A stretch of DNA of 14,767 nt from an uncultured Streptococcus sp. (GTDB lineage: Bacteria > Bacillota > Bacilli > Lactobacillales > Streptococcaceae), in assembly GCA_934196125.1 (NCBI GenBank), contig CAKPVT010000039.1:1-14767 (forward strand). The letters run 5' to 3'. The notes beneath the pieces are model-generated. The model was not told the origin of the DNA. It worked only from the letters and a program-made list of their open reading frames with translations, and ran no database searches. A program made the position numbers and the translations under genes. This document shows, one piece after another, positions 7,028-13,614 of this stretch. Numbering within the stretch: the first letter of the stretch is position 1; every line of letters starts with the position of its first letter.

Positions 7028-8593
7028 TTATTTACGGCGTTTTTTCTTCGCTTTTTTCATTTTATTTGCCATGCGTTTCATTGATTGTTTCATCGCAAAT
7101 TCGCCGACTTTCCCTTTTAGACCGCCACCCATCATTTGGCTAAGATCCATATCTCCACCACCAAGTGCTGAAAGGTCTGGCATGCCGTTACCACCCATCA
7201 TGCCTTCAAGTGATGACATATCCATACCGTTTGGCATATTTTGGGGGAGATTATTTGGGTTGATTCCCATTTTCTTCATTGCTTTTTCCATGTCACCAGA
7301 CATAACACCTTGCATCATTTGTTTTGCTTGATTGAAATCTTTGATGAATTTATTAACTTCAACAAAGCTATTTCCTGAACCTGCAGCAATGCGGCGGCGG
7401 CGGCTTGGGTTGAGCAAATCAGGATTTTCACGTTCTTCTGGTGTCATTGATGACACGATAGCACGTTTACGGGCGACAGCATTTTCATCTACTTTAAAGT
7501 TTTTAAGCGCTGGATTGTTTGCCATTCCAGGAATCATTTTAAGCAAATCTTCCATTGGTCCCATGTTTTGAACTTGATTTAATTGGTCAATGAAATCGTT
7601 GAAATCAAAGGTGTTTTCACGCATTTTTTCTGCGAGTTCCAATGATTTTTTCTCGTCATATTCTTGGCTGGCTTTTTCAATCAATGTCAGCAAATCACCC
7701 ATGCCAAGGATACGGCTAGACATGCGGTCTGGGTGGAAGGTTTCGATGTCCGTAATTTTTTCACCAGTACCAGTGAATTTGATTGGTTTACCAGTAATTT
7801 CACGGATTGAAAGCGCAGCACCACCACGTGTATCACCGTCAATCTTAGTTAAAACAACCCCTGTGATATCCAATTGTTTGTTGAATTCGTCAGCGACATT
7901 GGCAGCTTCTTGACCAATCATGCTATCAACAACCAAAAGAATTTCATTTGGATTTGCTAAAGCCTTAACATCACGGAGTTCTTCCATGAGTTTTTCGTCA
8001 ATTTGCAAACGACCAGCCGTATCAATGATAACGTAATCGTTGTGATTTTCTTTAGCTTGTGCCAAACCATTTGTCACGATTTCAACAGCTGAGTGGTCAG
8101 TTCCCATGTCAAAAACTGGCACATTGATTTGATTACCAAGTGTTTTTAATTGGTCGATAGCCGCTGGGCGGTAAATATCGGCAGCAATCATCAACGGACG
8201 TGCATTTTCATCTTTAATCAGCTTGTTAGCTAATTTCCCTGTAAATGTTGTTTTACCAGCACCTTGGAGGCCAACCATCATAATGATTGTTGGAATTTTA
8301 GGTGATTTTTCAAGTTCAGCTGTTTCAGAACCAAGGATTTCAGTTAATTCTTCGTTAACAATCTTAACGATTTGTTGTGTTGGGTCAAGTGTATCAATGA
8401 TTTCGTGACCAACTGCACGTTCACGCACACGCTTGATGAAAGTCTTAACAACTGGCAAAGCAACGTCAGCTTCAAGCAATGCTAGACGAATTTCTTTTGT
8501 GACTTCTTGGACGTCTTTTTCAGACAACTTCTTCTTTCCGCGAATATTTTTAAACACCCCTTGCAGGCGTTCTGTCAAACTTTCAAAAGCCAT
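7028..8593 (-). CDS. ffh: Signal recognition particle GTPase Ffh (SRP54)
   Basis: The 521-aa protein subunit of the signal recognition particle. It binds signal peptides of nascent membrane and secreted proteins, binds the SRP RNA, and docks with FtsY at the membrane by mutual GTP hydrolysis. The N domain is about 1-95. The G domain has GLQGAGKTT (108-116), DTAGR (191-195) and TKID (249-252). The M domain from about 300 carries the RNA-binding stretch with NPSRRRRIAAGSG (about 397-409), and methionine-rich helices follow. The C-terminal tail is rich in Met and Gly and ends in a very basic segment. A ribosome-binding site GGAGAAAAG precedes the ATG. It lies 70 bp downstream of ylxM in the usual operon order. 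Length is standard for streptococci. Confidence 0.97.
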   Translation of the reverse strand: MAFESLTERLQGVFKNIRGKKKLSEKDVQEVTKEIRLALLEADVALPVVKTFIKRVRERAVGHEIIDTLDPTQQIVKIVNEELTEILGSETAELEKSPKIPTIIMMVGLQGAGKTTFTGKLANKLIKDENARPLMIAADIYRPAAIDQLKTLGNQINVPVFDMGTDHSAVEIVTNGLAQAKENHNDYVIIDTAGRLQIDEKLMEELRDVKALANPNEILLVVDSMIGQEAANVADEFNKQLDITGVVLTKIDGDTRGGAALSIREITGKPIKFTGTGEKITDIETFHPDRMSSRILGMGDLLTLIEKASQEYDEKKSLELAEKMRENTFDFNDFIDQLNQVQNMGPMEDLLKMIPGMANNPALKNFKVDENAVARKRAIVSSMTPEERENPDLLNPSRRRRIAAGSGNSFVEVNKFIKDFNQAKQMMQGVMSGDMEKAMKKMGINPNNLPQNMPNGMDMSSLEGMMGGNGMPDLSALGGGDMDLSQMMGGGLKGKVGEFAMKQSMKRMANKMKKAKKKRRK

Positions 8594-8663
8594 AGTATCT
8601 TTTCTCCTACCTAAGTATCTCTATAATTTTACAAATGTTCTTCTGTTTGATGAATAATACGGA

Positions 8664-8996
8664 TTAATCACGATTATCAATACTACTCAAAACGGAAATT
8701 TTCTCTTTCAAAAATTCATCATCAGGATATTTTTCTAAAATATCGTCAAAAATTTGACTACGAACAATATAGTCTGAATACATGTGCAACTTCATCTCGT
8801 AAGCTTCTAAGATTTTCTCTGTTCGTTTAATGTTATCATAGACTGCTTGACGGCTCACACCGAATTCTTCAGCAATTTCTGCCAAACTATAATCATCCGC
8901 ATAATATAGCTCAATATAATTCATCTGCTTGTCCGTTAACAAAGCAGCATAGAACTCAAAAAGAGCATTCATACGATTGGTTTTTTCAATTTCCAT
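8664..8996 (-). CDS. ylxM: YlxM-family helix-turn-helix protein (SRP-associated)
   Basis: A small 110-aa protein with a sigma-factor region 4-like helix-turn-helix (about 18-65: YADDYSLAEIAEEFGVSRQAVYDNIKR). Its gene almost always precedes ffh in Firmicutes, and in streptococci YlxM has been reported to modulate SRP RNA/Ffh activity. The protein begins MEIEKTNRMNALFEFYAALL, normal for the family. A TAAGGG ribosome-binding site lies a few bases before the ATG, and TAAAAT about 9 nt further upstream may be its -10. A 70-bp gap separates it from ffh; co-transcription is likely. Confidence 0.92.
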   Translation of the reverse strand: MEIEKTNRMNALFEFYAALLTDKQMNYIELYYADDYSLAEIAEEFGVSRQAVYDNIKRTEKILEAYEMKLHMYSDYIVRSQIFDDILEKYPDDEFLKEKISVLSSIDNRD

Positions 8997-9096
8997 AGCC
9001 CTTATTTTACCATAATTTAGCTGAATTTAATAGTCAGAAATGGTTAAAAATCATGATACCTCATTTTGATAAAAATAATAGTAAGAATGCTTTTTC

Positions 9097-9125
9097 TTGC
9101 TTTATTTAGCATAAAATGGTACAAT
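9097..9125 (+). promoter_or_regulatory. Promoter of the yefM-yoeB locus
   Basis: TTGCTT (9097-9102) and TACAAT (9120-9125) are 17 bp apart. The -10 is embedded in the palindrome at 9119-9134, so an occupied operator would exclude RNA polymerase. Confidence 0.7.
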
Positions 9126-9135
9126 TTATTGTACA
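9119..9135. promoter_or_regulatory. YefM-type operator with TGTACA core
   Basis: GTACAAT-TT-ATTGTAC is a perfect 16-bp palindrome (9119-9134), and TGTACA occurs at 9130-9135. The E. coli YefM-YoeB operator is built on TGTACA-core palindromes at the same place relative to the promoter, so this is probably the autoregulatory site of the antitoxin. Confidence 0.72.
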
Positions 9136-9158
9136 AAATAGACAGAGGAGGAGCCAAT

Positions 9159-9425
9159 ATGGAAGCTGTTGCATATTCAAATTTTAGACAAAATTTAAAA
9201 CATTATATGAAACAAGTTAACGATGACGCTGAACCACTTATTGTGACTTCTAAAAATATTGGTGATACTGTCGTAGTTCTTTCAAAACGTGACTATGATA
9301 GCATGCAAGAAACATTTCGCATTATGTCTAATAACTACCTAATGAATAAAATTAAACGCGGCGATGAACAATTCAAAGCAGCTAATTTTCAGACGCATGA
9401 ATTGCTCGAGGTAGCTGATGATTAG
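9159..9425 (+). CDS. yefM: YefM/Phd-family antitoxin
   Basis: An 88-aa antitoxin of the Phd/YefM superfamily. The N-terminal part (about 1-55; MEAVAYSNFRQNLKHYMKQV, then PLIVTSKNIGDTVVVLSKRDYDSM) is the DNA-binding and dimerisation fold. The C-terminal half (NNYLMNKIKRGDEQF onward) is the usual toxin-wrapping segment. ATG at 9159 is chosen because GAGGAGGAG lies just upstream; the longer in-frame start at 9066 would lie within the promoter region. It overlaps the toxin start by 8 bases (ATG at 9418), typical of coupled toxin-antitoxin genes. It looks intact, whereas its toxin partner is broken, so its remaining role would be repression of its own promoter or cross-protection against related toxins. 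Confidence 0.9.
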   Translation: MEAVAYSNFRQNLKHYMKQVNDDAEPLIVTSKNIGDTVVVLSKRDYDSMQETFRIMSNNYLMNKIKRGDEQFKAANFQTHELLEVADD

Positions 9426-9680
9426 AGCATGGTCTAACGATGCGTGGAACGACTATATATATTGGTATAATCAAGGAAATAAAGCGATAATTAAAAAAAT
9501 TAATCGCCTAATCAAGGAGATTGACCGCACTCCTTTTACTGGCATTGGTAAACCTGAACCACTTAAACACGATTTATCTGGCAAATGAAATGGTCACGAC
9601 GTATAACCGATGAACATCGGTTAATTTACAGTGTTGATGAGACTACTATTTACTTTTATTCTTGCAAAGACCATTATTAA
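9418..9680 (+). pseudogene. yoeB: YoeB toxin gene inactivated by a 5-bp duplication
   Basis: The reading frame starts MIRAWSNDAWNDYIYWYNQ and matches the RelE-superfamily mRNA interferase YoeB, which cuts mRNA in the ribosome. After KPEPLKHDLSGK the frame hits TGA at 9586-9588, giving 56 residues. The pentamer AAATG occurs twice in tandem at 9583-9587 and 9588-9592. Removing one copy restores WSRRITDEHRLVYSVDE and the C-terminal CKDHY, for an 85-aa product of normal YoeB length. The lost part carries the Arg and C-terminal His-Tyr residues needed for RNA cleavage, so the present product should be inactive. It is followed by a strong bidirectional terminator. Confidence 0.92.
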
Positions 9681-9707
9681 AAAAACTGTCCACTGGACAG
9701 TTTTTTT
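9679..9707. terminator. Bidirectional terminator between yoeB and the oxidoreductase remnant
   Basis: ACTGTCC (9685-9691), loop ACT, then GGACAGT (9695-9701), flanked by a run of A on the left and T7 on the right. It ends the rightward yefM-yoeB transcript and, on minus, the leftward transcript through the oxidoreductase remnant. Confidence 0.88.
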
Positions 9708-9744
9708 ATGAGCCTAAAAATTGAAAAGCGGATCATGAGTTTTG

Positions 9745-10167
9745 TTATTTCAAATCTTTTGTGGCTTCTTCTAGGATGTGCATTAGGAGAATGGTTTGTT
9801 CCTCTGTTACCAAAATTGGTTTGTGATTGATGAGGGGTTCATACAAGGTGTCGTAAAAGCGACCGTTATCTCCTTTGACTGTCTCTACTGCTTCTTCATG
9901 GTAATGTCCATTGTCATCGTAATACGTTAACGTGCCAAAATTTTCTGGTTTATCAAAACCAAAGTCGTCATTGTCTGGCAAATAGAATTTCTTGAGATCT
10001 GCTTCTTGGCGGTCTTTTTCGTATTTAACAAACATGCCCTTGCGACCATAAACGACAAAACTTGGACGTTCTTTTACTCTGAAATAGCTTGATTTTTTAG
10101 CTTTGTTGCCAAAGTTTATTTGGAAAATGAGGTCTGTTCTTGCAGAATCCACAGTTTGGGTCACCAC
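9745..10167 (-). pseudogene. C-terminal part of a Gfo/Idh/MocA-family oxidoreductase
   Basis: About 135 residues match the C-terminal substrate domain of NAD(P)-dependent sugar-type oxidoreductases of the Gfo/Idh/MocA family. Typical stretches are FVVYGRKGMFVKY, FGTLTYYDDNGHY, GRFYDTLYEPLINHKP and VTEEQTILLMHILEEA. Complete members are about 320-350 aa with an N-terminal Rossmann domain carrying GxGxxG and the catalytic Lys of the EKP motif; both are absent. The frame opens at GTG 10167 inside the 3' part of the neighbouring zinc-ribbon gene, with no ribosome-binding site. This looks like a deletion remnant that cannot bind cofactor. The original substrate cannot be told. Confidence 0.8.
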
Positions 10168-10345
10168 ATCGAGACTCTAACTAACGATTGCAGTATGGGC
10201 AAAAATAAGCATCAAAGCGTTCAGAATAACATCTTTGAGCCTTGCAAAATCGGCACTTATCGTCATCAATCCACCCAGCAATTTCAACGTTATTTATCAC
10301 CAACTTATCATCGTCAAATTCCTGAATAGTCAATTTCTCTAACAT
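10097..10345 (-). pseudogene. Small zinc-ribbon protein with in-frame amber codon
   Basis: From ATG (10345) the minus strand encodes 54 residues, MLEKLTIQEFDDDKLVINNV onward, with Cys pairs CRFC (31-34) and CPYC (49-52), ending at TAG 10181-10183. The same frame then continues for 27 residues, LESRCGDPNCGFCKNRP and on, with three more Cys, and ends at TAA 10097-10099. The stop is one base from TGG (Trp), and CNR-W-LE would make a continuous, Cys-rich protein of 82 aa. I recall similar small streptococcal zinc-ribbon proteins, function unknown. It lies 18 bp after the GntR gene and may be co-transcribed. Its 3' end overlaps the truncated oxidoreductase in another frame. Either the amber inactivated it or the 54-aa form is functional. 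Confidence 0.68.
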
Positions 10346-10363
10346 TTTGTCAACTTCTATTCC

Positions 10364-11062
10364 TTAATTATTCTCCAAATAAAATTCAAAACGGTCACCG
10401 ACATATTGGCTGTGAACGTATTCAAATGGTCGTCCGTCTGTGAAATAGGATACCTGTGTCAATGTCAGCACCGCATGATTTTTAGGCACTTTAAGATAAT
10501 TCGCCACACACTCGCTTGCATTTTTGGCATAAATCGTTTGCTGACTCTTGCCGATTTCATAACCATTATCCATTAATGTTTGGAAGAAATGCTCTGTGAT
10601 GTCCTCTTGATTGAAAGACTGAATGAGCTTTTCTGGAATTGATGCCACTTCAAAAACCAAAGGAACGTTATCTGCAAAACGCACGCGCTCCATACGCACC
10701 ACGGTATCTGTCGCTTTTAGTTGTAACTGCTGGATTTCCGTTTCATTAGCAGGCTTTCGCTGATAAGAAATCAATTGTGACGACGGCGTTTTACCCTGCG
10801 AATGCACAATTTCGGTGAAACTGGTTGTCCCACGCATTTTTTCTTGCACACGGTGGCTAGCCACATAAGTCCCGCTACCCACACGGCGCTCCAAAATCCC
10901 CTCTTCGACCAAAAGCGTAATCGCCTGACGAAGTGTCATCCGACTCACTTCATAATCATCCGCCAAACCACGCTCACTCGGCAAACGCTGACCAATCTCC
11001 CAAAAACCATCGTCAATCTTTTTCTTTAACACATCATGAATTCTAATATACGCTGGAACCAT
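10364..11062 (-). CDS. GntR-family regulator with UTRA domain, NagR/YvoA-like
   Basis: A 232-aa transcription factor of the HutC subfamily. Residues 1-70 form the winged helix (LPSERGLADDYEVSRMTLRQAITLLVEEGILERRVGSGTYV) and about 75-228 the UTRA ligand-binding domain (MRGTTSFTEIVHSQGKTPSS, FEYVHSQYVGDRFEFYL). Strong likeness to NagR/YvoA/DasR proteins suggests a repressor of amino-sugar use that responds to glucosamine- or N-acetylglucosamine-6-phosphate; that is inference. Start 11062 (MVPAYIRIHDVL) is preferred over ATG 11077 because GGGAG/GAGG purine blocks fall between the two, at ribosome-binding distance from 11062. An extended -10 (TGCTAAAAT on minus, near 11105) is its likely promoter. 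It may be co-transcribed with the zinc-ribbon gene 18 bp downstream. Confidence 0.9.
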   Translation of the reverse strand: MVPAYIRIHDVLKKKIDDGFWEIGQRLPSERGLADDYEVSRMTLRQAITLLVEEGILERRVGSGTYVASHRVQEKMRGTTSFTEIVHSQGKTPSSQLISYQRKPANETEIQQLQLKATDTVVRMERVRFADNVPLVFEVASIPEKLIQSFNQEDITEHFFQTLMDNGYEIGKSQQTIYAKNASECVANYLKVPKNHAVLTLTQVSYFTDGRPFEYVHSQYVGDRFEFYLENN

Positions 11063-11259
11063 AACCTCTACTCCCATTCTGTTCTAAATAACTTAGCTCT
11101 ATTTTAGCATAAAATCAAGGAAGTTTTTAGTCACGGTATTATTTCTTTTGGAAAATGGCGGAGCTGTATAGGGGGGGACGGGAGCCTAAGTTTATAAAGA
11201 GGGTTTAGGAAGGGGAAAAAATTAGCTAGCGCTGGAAGAATTGGAGAGGGAGATACTAA
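11063..11259. other. Intergenic spacer with G-rich runs at the accessory boundary
   Basis: No gene is seen. The left third holds the regulator's promoter. From about 11155 the plus strand is strikingly purine-rich, with G7 (11171-11177), GGG (11180-11182), GGG (11201-11203) and GGGG (11212-11215). It separates the GntR gene from the low-GC remnant of the integrated element. Confidence 0.5.
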
Positions 11260-11289
11260 AAAAGTACTAAACTAGTAGTTAGTACTTTT
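11254..11289 (-). terminator. Terminator of the kwaB-kwaA-small gene unit
   Basis: AAAAGTACTAA (11260-11270) and TTAGTACTTTT (11279-11289) pair perfectly over 11 bp with an 8-nt loop. On minus, T6 follows. The stop codon of the small antitoxin-like gene lies inside the stem, so this ends the leftward operon. Confidence 0.82.
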
Positions 11290-11464
11290 CTTCTAAACTT
11301 AAAGCTATTGCTTCTTCTTTCAATCGTTTAACGTCCTCAACAGTTGGCTGCCAACCTTCAATCATGTTAGTACTTAAAGCATACCAAACACAATTAAAGA
11401 TTTTTCTATTATCAAACGGAACACCTAAAATGGTGAGTTTTTCAGTGTTAATATTTAAACCCAT
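11279..11464 (-). CDS. VbhA-like small protein with Fic-inhibitory motif (orphan antitoxin)
   Basis: A 61-aa protein. Residues 29-48 read ALSTNMIEGWQPTVEDVKRL and contain Thr32-x3-Glu36-Gly37, which fits the (S/T)xxxE(G/N) motif of class I Fic antitoxins such as VbhA. There the Glu enters the Fic active site and blocks productive ATP binding. The pattern E-G-x-x-P followed by a helix also matches VbhA. ATG at 11464 is used because AAAGG lies about 10 nt upstream; a TTG at 11491 is possible. No Fic toxin is present in the window. It is the last gene of a unit with the KwaB- and KwaA-like genes, 33 bp after KwaA. It may be an orphan antitoxin or have another role in that unit. Confidence 0.62.
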   Translation of the reverse strand: MGLNINTEKLTILGVPFDNRKIFNCVWYALSTNMIEGWQPTVEDVKRLKEEAIALSLEEKY

Positions 11465-11497
11465 AATAAGTACCTTTAAAGTAAACGACAAATTCTG

Positions 11498-12076
11498 TTA
11501 CTTTCTTTTATTCTTTATTGGTCTAATGACAAAAATGCCATCACCTATACGATATCTAACTATGTTATCCCCGCGCTTTCTAATAGTCTCTAATTCATCA
11601 AAAGAGAATTTAGAAATAATGTGGTGAGCATTTGGAAAATTTGATACTCCAAAAATTTTAAAACCAAATATTCCGAGTACAGGATTCAAATAAGTTGCAC
11701 TACTTCCAACGTACATCAATCCAATTAAGCAAAAAAGCAACACATTCATTATAACAGTCTGAGTTTCAGCTAAATTAAAAGAAATTAGAGGTGTAAAGTA
11801 TGTTATCACATAATTCATTAAACTATCACTCTCTGGTGATACTTCCATATCTTTAGGAAGCGTCTCGTTTTCTGAACCACTTCCTACAAATAACTGTCTT
11901 ATTTCATAAATCGAAAGGCAAACTAATATAAATAATACTCCGAAAAAAATCCAGTATTGCTTTAATCCTTTAAAAAAATCGTTATTATAATTAAAATTAC
12001 TAAATATTAGCCATAAGTACAATGGTAAATAAGATGTAATAAATAACATCCATTTAGAGCAATAATCATTTTTCAT
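11498..12076 (-). CDS. kwaA: KwaA-like membrane protein (Kiwa anti-phage system)
   Basis: A 192-aa protein with four hydrophobic segments (about 10-26, 41-58, 88-101, 108-124), a polar loop at 65-86 and a cytoplasmic-looking basic tail. The stretch YFTPLISF, a membrane segment and then YLNPVLGIFGFKIF resembles KwaA, the membrane partner of the Kiwa defence system, as I remember it. In Kiwa, KwaA detects phage attack at the membrane and KwaB acts inside the cell. It starts one base after the stop of the KwaB-like gene (TAATATG), so the two are translationally coupled. The order here is kwaB-kwaA, whereas the E. coli locus is written kwaA-kwaB. The reading frame looks complete. The call depends on both protein resemblance and the DUF4868 neighbour. 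Confidence 0.65.
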   Translation of the reverse strand: MKNDYCSKWMLFITSYLPLYLWLIFSNFNYNNDFFKGLKQYWIFFGVLFILVCLSIYEIRQLFVGSGSENETLPKDMEVSPESDSLMNYVITYFTPLISFNLAETQTVIMNVLLFCLIGLMYVGSSATYLNPVLGIFGFKIFGVSNFPNAHHIISKFSFDELETIRKRGDNIVRYRIGDGIFVIRPIKNKRK

Positions 12077-12077
12077 A

Positions 12078-12764
12078 TTACATTCTCGTCTCGTCTACAT
12101 TTACTGTTTCGGAAAAAATTGCTTGATAAAAGGCATCTGAAATTGCATTTAACAATTGAACCTCCTCGCCTTCAGGTACAGATAGCTTTCCATCTTTGTT
12201 GTAGACCACATCTTTCACTTTATTATGAAATTTATGATTTCTATCATTAATTATATCTTCAATTTTAGAGATGTTATCTATAGTTTTATTAAATCTATCT
12301 TCATCGCTTGTAATTTTAATTAACCGCGATGCCATCCGTTTTCCACTTTTTACTTTTTCTTTTAAAACTTCAATTGTTTCTTCGTTGAAAATAGATTTGA
12401 TTTTGTCATTATTCTCTAATATTTCACCAGCCTTAGTTGAAAAAAGTGCATTCATTTTAAATAGAGAATCAAATTTAGCTTCAGCAGCGTTAATCAAAAC
12501 ATAATTGTCATCAACTACCAACAATTCTATTTTTTTATTAAAGCCAATTACGTTATCTTTTTCAGACAATGTAAAAGTAGAATCTTTGAGATTACCTCGA
12601 TTTAAAAATTGACCAAATAAATACTTTTTACTAAGCTCAAAAACATTTGAAAACTTACTAAAAATCTTATAGTCACCTTTTGATGTTTTTAAATTGACCA
12701 TATACATAGTAAATTTAGTTTCATCTAATCCTTTATATGAAAAACCTCTAAAATTTCTATACAT
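12078..12764 (-). pseudogene. kwaB: N-terminally truncated KwaB-like protein (DUF4868)
   Basis: The open frame gives 228 residues. The order of features fits DUF4868/KwaB: a beta-rich part with NVIGFNKKIELLVVDDNYVLINAAEAKFDSLFKMN (71-105), a helical part KAGEILENNDKIKSIF onward, KRMASRLIKI (142-151) and a C-terminal helical region. KwaB of E. coli is about 315 aa, so roughly 85-90 residues are missing at the N-terminus. The first dozen codons overlap the broken integrase end in another frame, there is no ribosome-binding site before ATG 12764, and no promoter is visible. A deletion most likely joined integrase to kwaB. KwaB is the DNA-binding effector in Kiwa, so the system here is probably disabled unless the shortened protein is expressed and active. 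Confidence 0.65.
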
Positions 12765-13555
12765 CTATCATTTATAGAAATCGTGCGATAAGAATAAATT
12801 GTCTTAGGAGATAATAGTTGACGATCATTAGGTACACTTCCATGACAATTCAAAGTATGGTGTACATTTAACAACTTATTTTCTACGTCTACATTTTTCC
12901 ACCTCAACGCAAGAGCTTCACCTATCCGCAATCCTGTCAAAAATAAAAATTCAAATAATAATCCTTTTTTCGTATGTATATCATATTGAGAAATATAATT
13001 AAGTAAAGTTTTCATTTCTTCTCGAGTCAAAAATTTATTTTGCTTTCTTTGAACTTCTTCCAATTTAACTCTGCTTCTAGGTAAATTAACTTGACTTACT
13101 GGGTTTTCTTTTATATAACCTACTCCTACTGCATATTCAAAAAATAATTTATAGTAAGATTTACGTAAACTTCTTGTAGAACTTGAAAATCCTGAATTCA
13201 AAAGAAAATATTGAATTGTTTGTGAGGTTATTTCCGAAATATTACTATTTCCAAACTTTCTTATGAATTTTTTAAAAGCACTTTCTTCAACATGCTGAGT
13301 AGATACTTTTATTTCTTCATTTCTAAACTTTCGCCATTCTAAAAATATTTCATTAACTGTTACTTTCGAATTCTCCCGCTCATTTTTTAATAAACATTCT
13401 TCTATTTTATTTCCCAACCTCTTCTTAGCTTCTGATTGAGCAACTCTACTTTTTGAGTTCATTGTAACTGTGACTTGTCGCCACTTTCCTTGATTTTCAT
13501 CAAAATATTTTTCAAAAAAACGGTATTTCCCATTATCTAATTTTTTATAAAACAT
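12725..13555 (-). pseudogene. Truncated tyrosine integrase of a mobile element
   Basis: 276 residues remain of an integrase normally about 370-400 aa. An N-terminal arm-binding domain (MFYKKLDNGKYRFFEKYFDE), a SAM-like core-binding domain (about 65-155) and the start of the catalytic domain are present. Arg210 lies in FLTGLRIGEAL and probable catalytic Lys251 in LLSPKT followed by SYRTISI. The HxxR, second His and Tyr nucleophile are all missing, so it cannot recombine DNA. Family-like sequence ends at about ILE (residue 270), exactly where the KwaB-like frame becomes recognisable. ATG 13555 is chosen because AAGGAG lies just upstream; 13579 is an in-frame alternative within the hairpin region. 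It belongs to the phage/ICE integrase type, with an excisionase-like gene upstream. Confidence 0.88.
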
Positions 13556-13564
13556 TTTTTTCTC

Positions 13565-13614
13565 CTTGCTCCCAAGCAAGAAAATGTGTGTATATCAATT
13601 ATAACATTTTCTTG
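13565..13614 (-). promoter_or_regulatory. Two mutually exclusive hairpins before the integrase gene
   Basis: Stem A pairs 13565-13570 with 13575-13580 (CTTGCT / AGCAAG, 4-nt loop) and partly covers the integrase ribosome-binding site. Stem B pairs 13577-13587 with 13604-13614 (CAAGAAAATGT / ACATTTTCTTG, 16-nt loop). They share 13577-13580, so only one can form at a time. A switch controlling integrase translation is possible but unproven. Confidence 0.45.

Noticed and set aside
6993..8657. Several + strand frames across ffh
   Set aside because: They mirror the ffh coding strand and lack start signals; ffh is certain.
9066..9158. Longer N-terminus for YefM
   Set aside because: It would span the promoter and operator; the strong ribosome-binding site supports ATG 9159.
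9583..9592. Programmed frameshift in yoeB
   Set aside because: The pattern is an exact pentamer duplication without slippery site or stimulatory structure; mutation is simpler.
10120..10329. + strand frame of 69 codons
   Set aside because: It is antisense to the zinc-ribbon gene, and its Cys/His pattern is a complement artefact.
11078..11278. Attachment site of the integrated element
   Set aside because: I could not find a matching direct repeat on the other side within the window.
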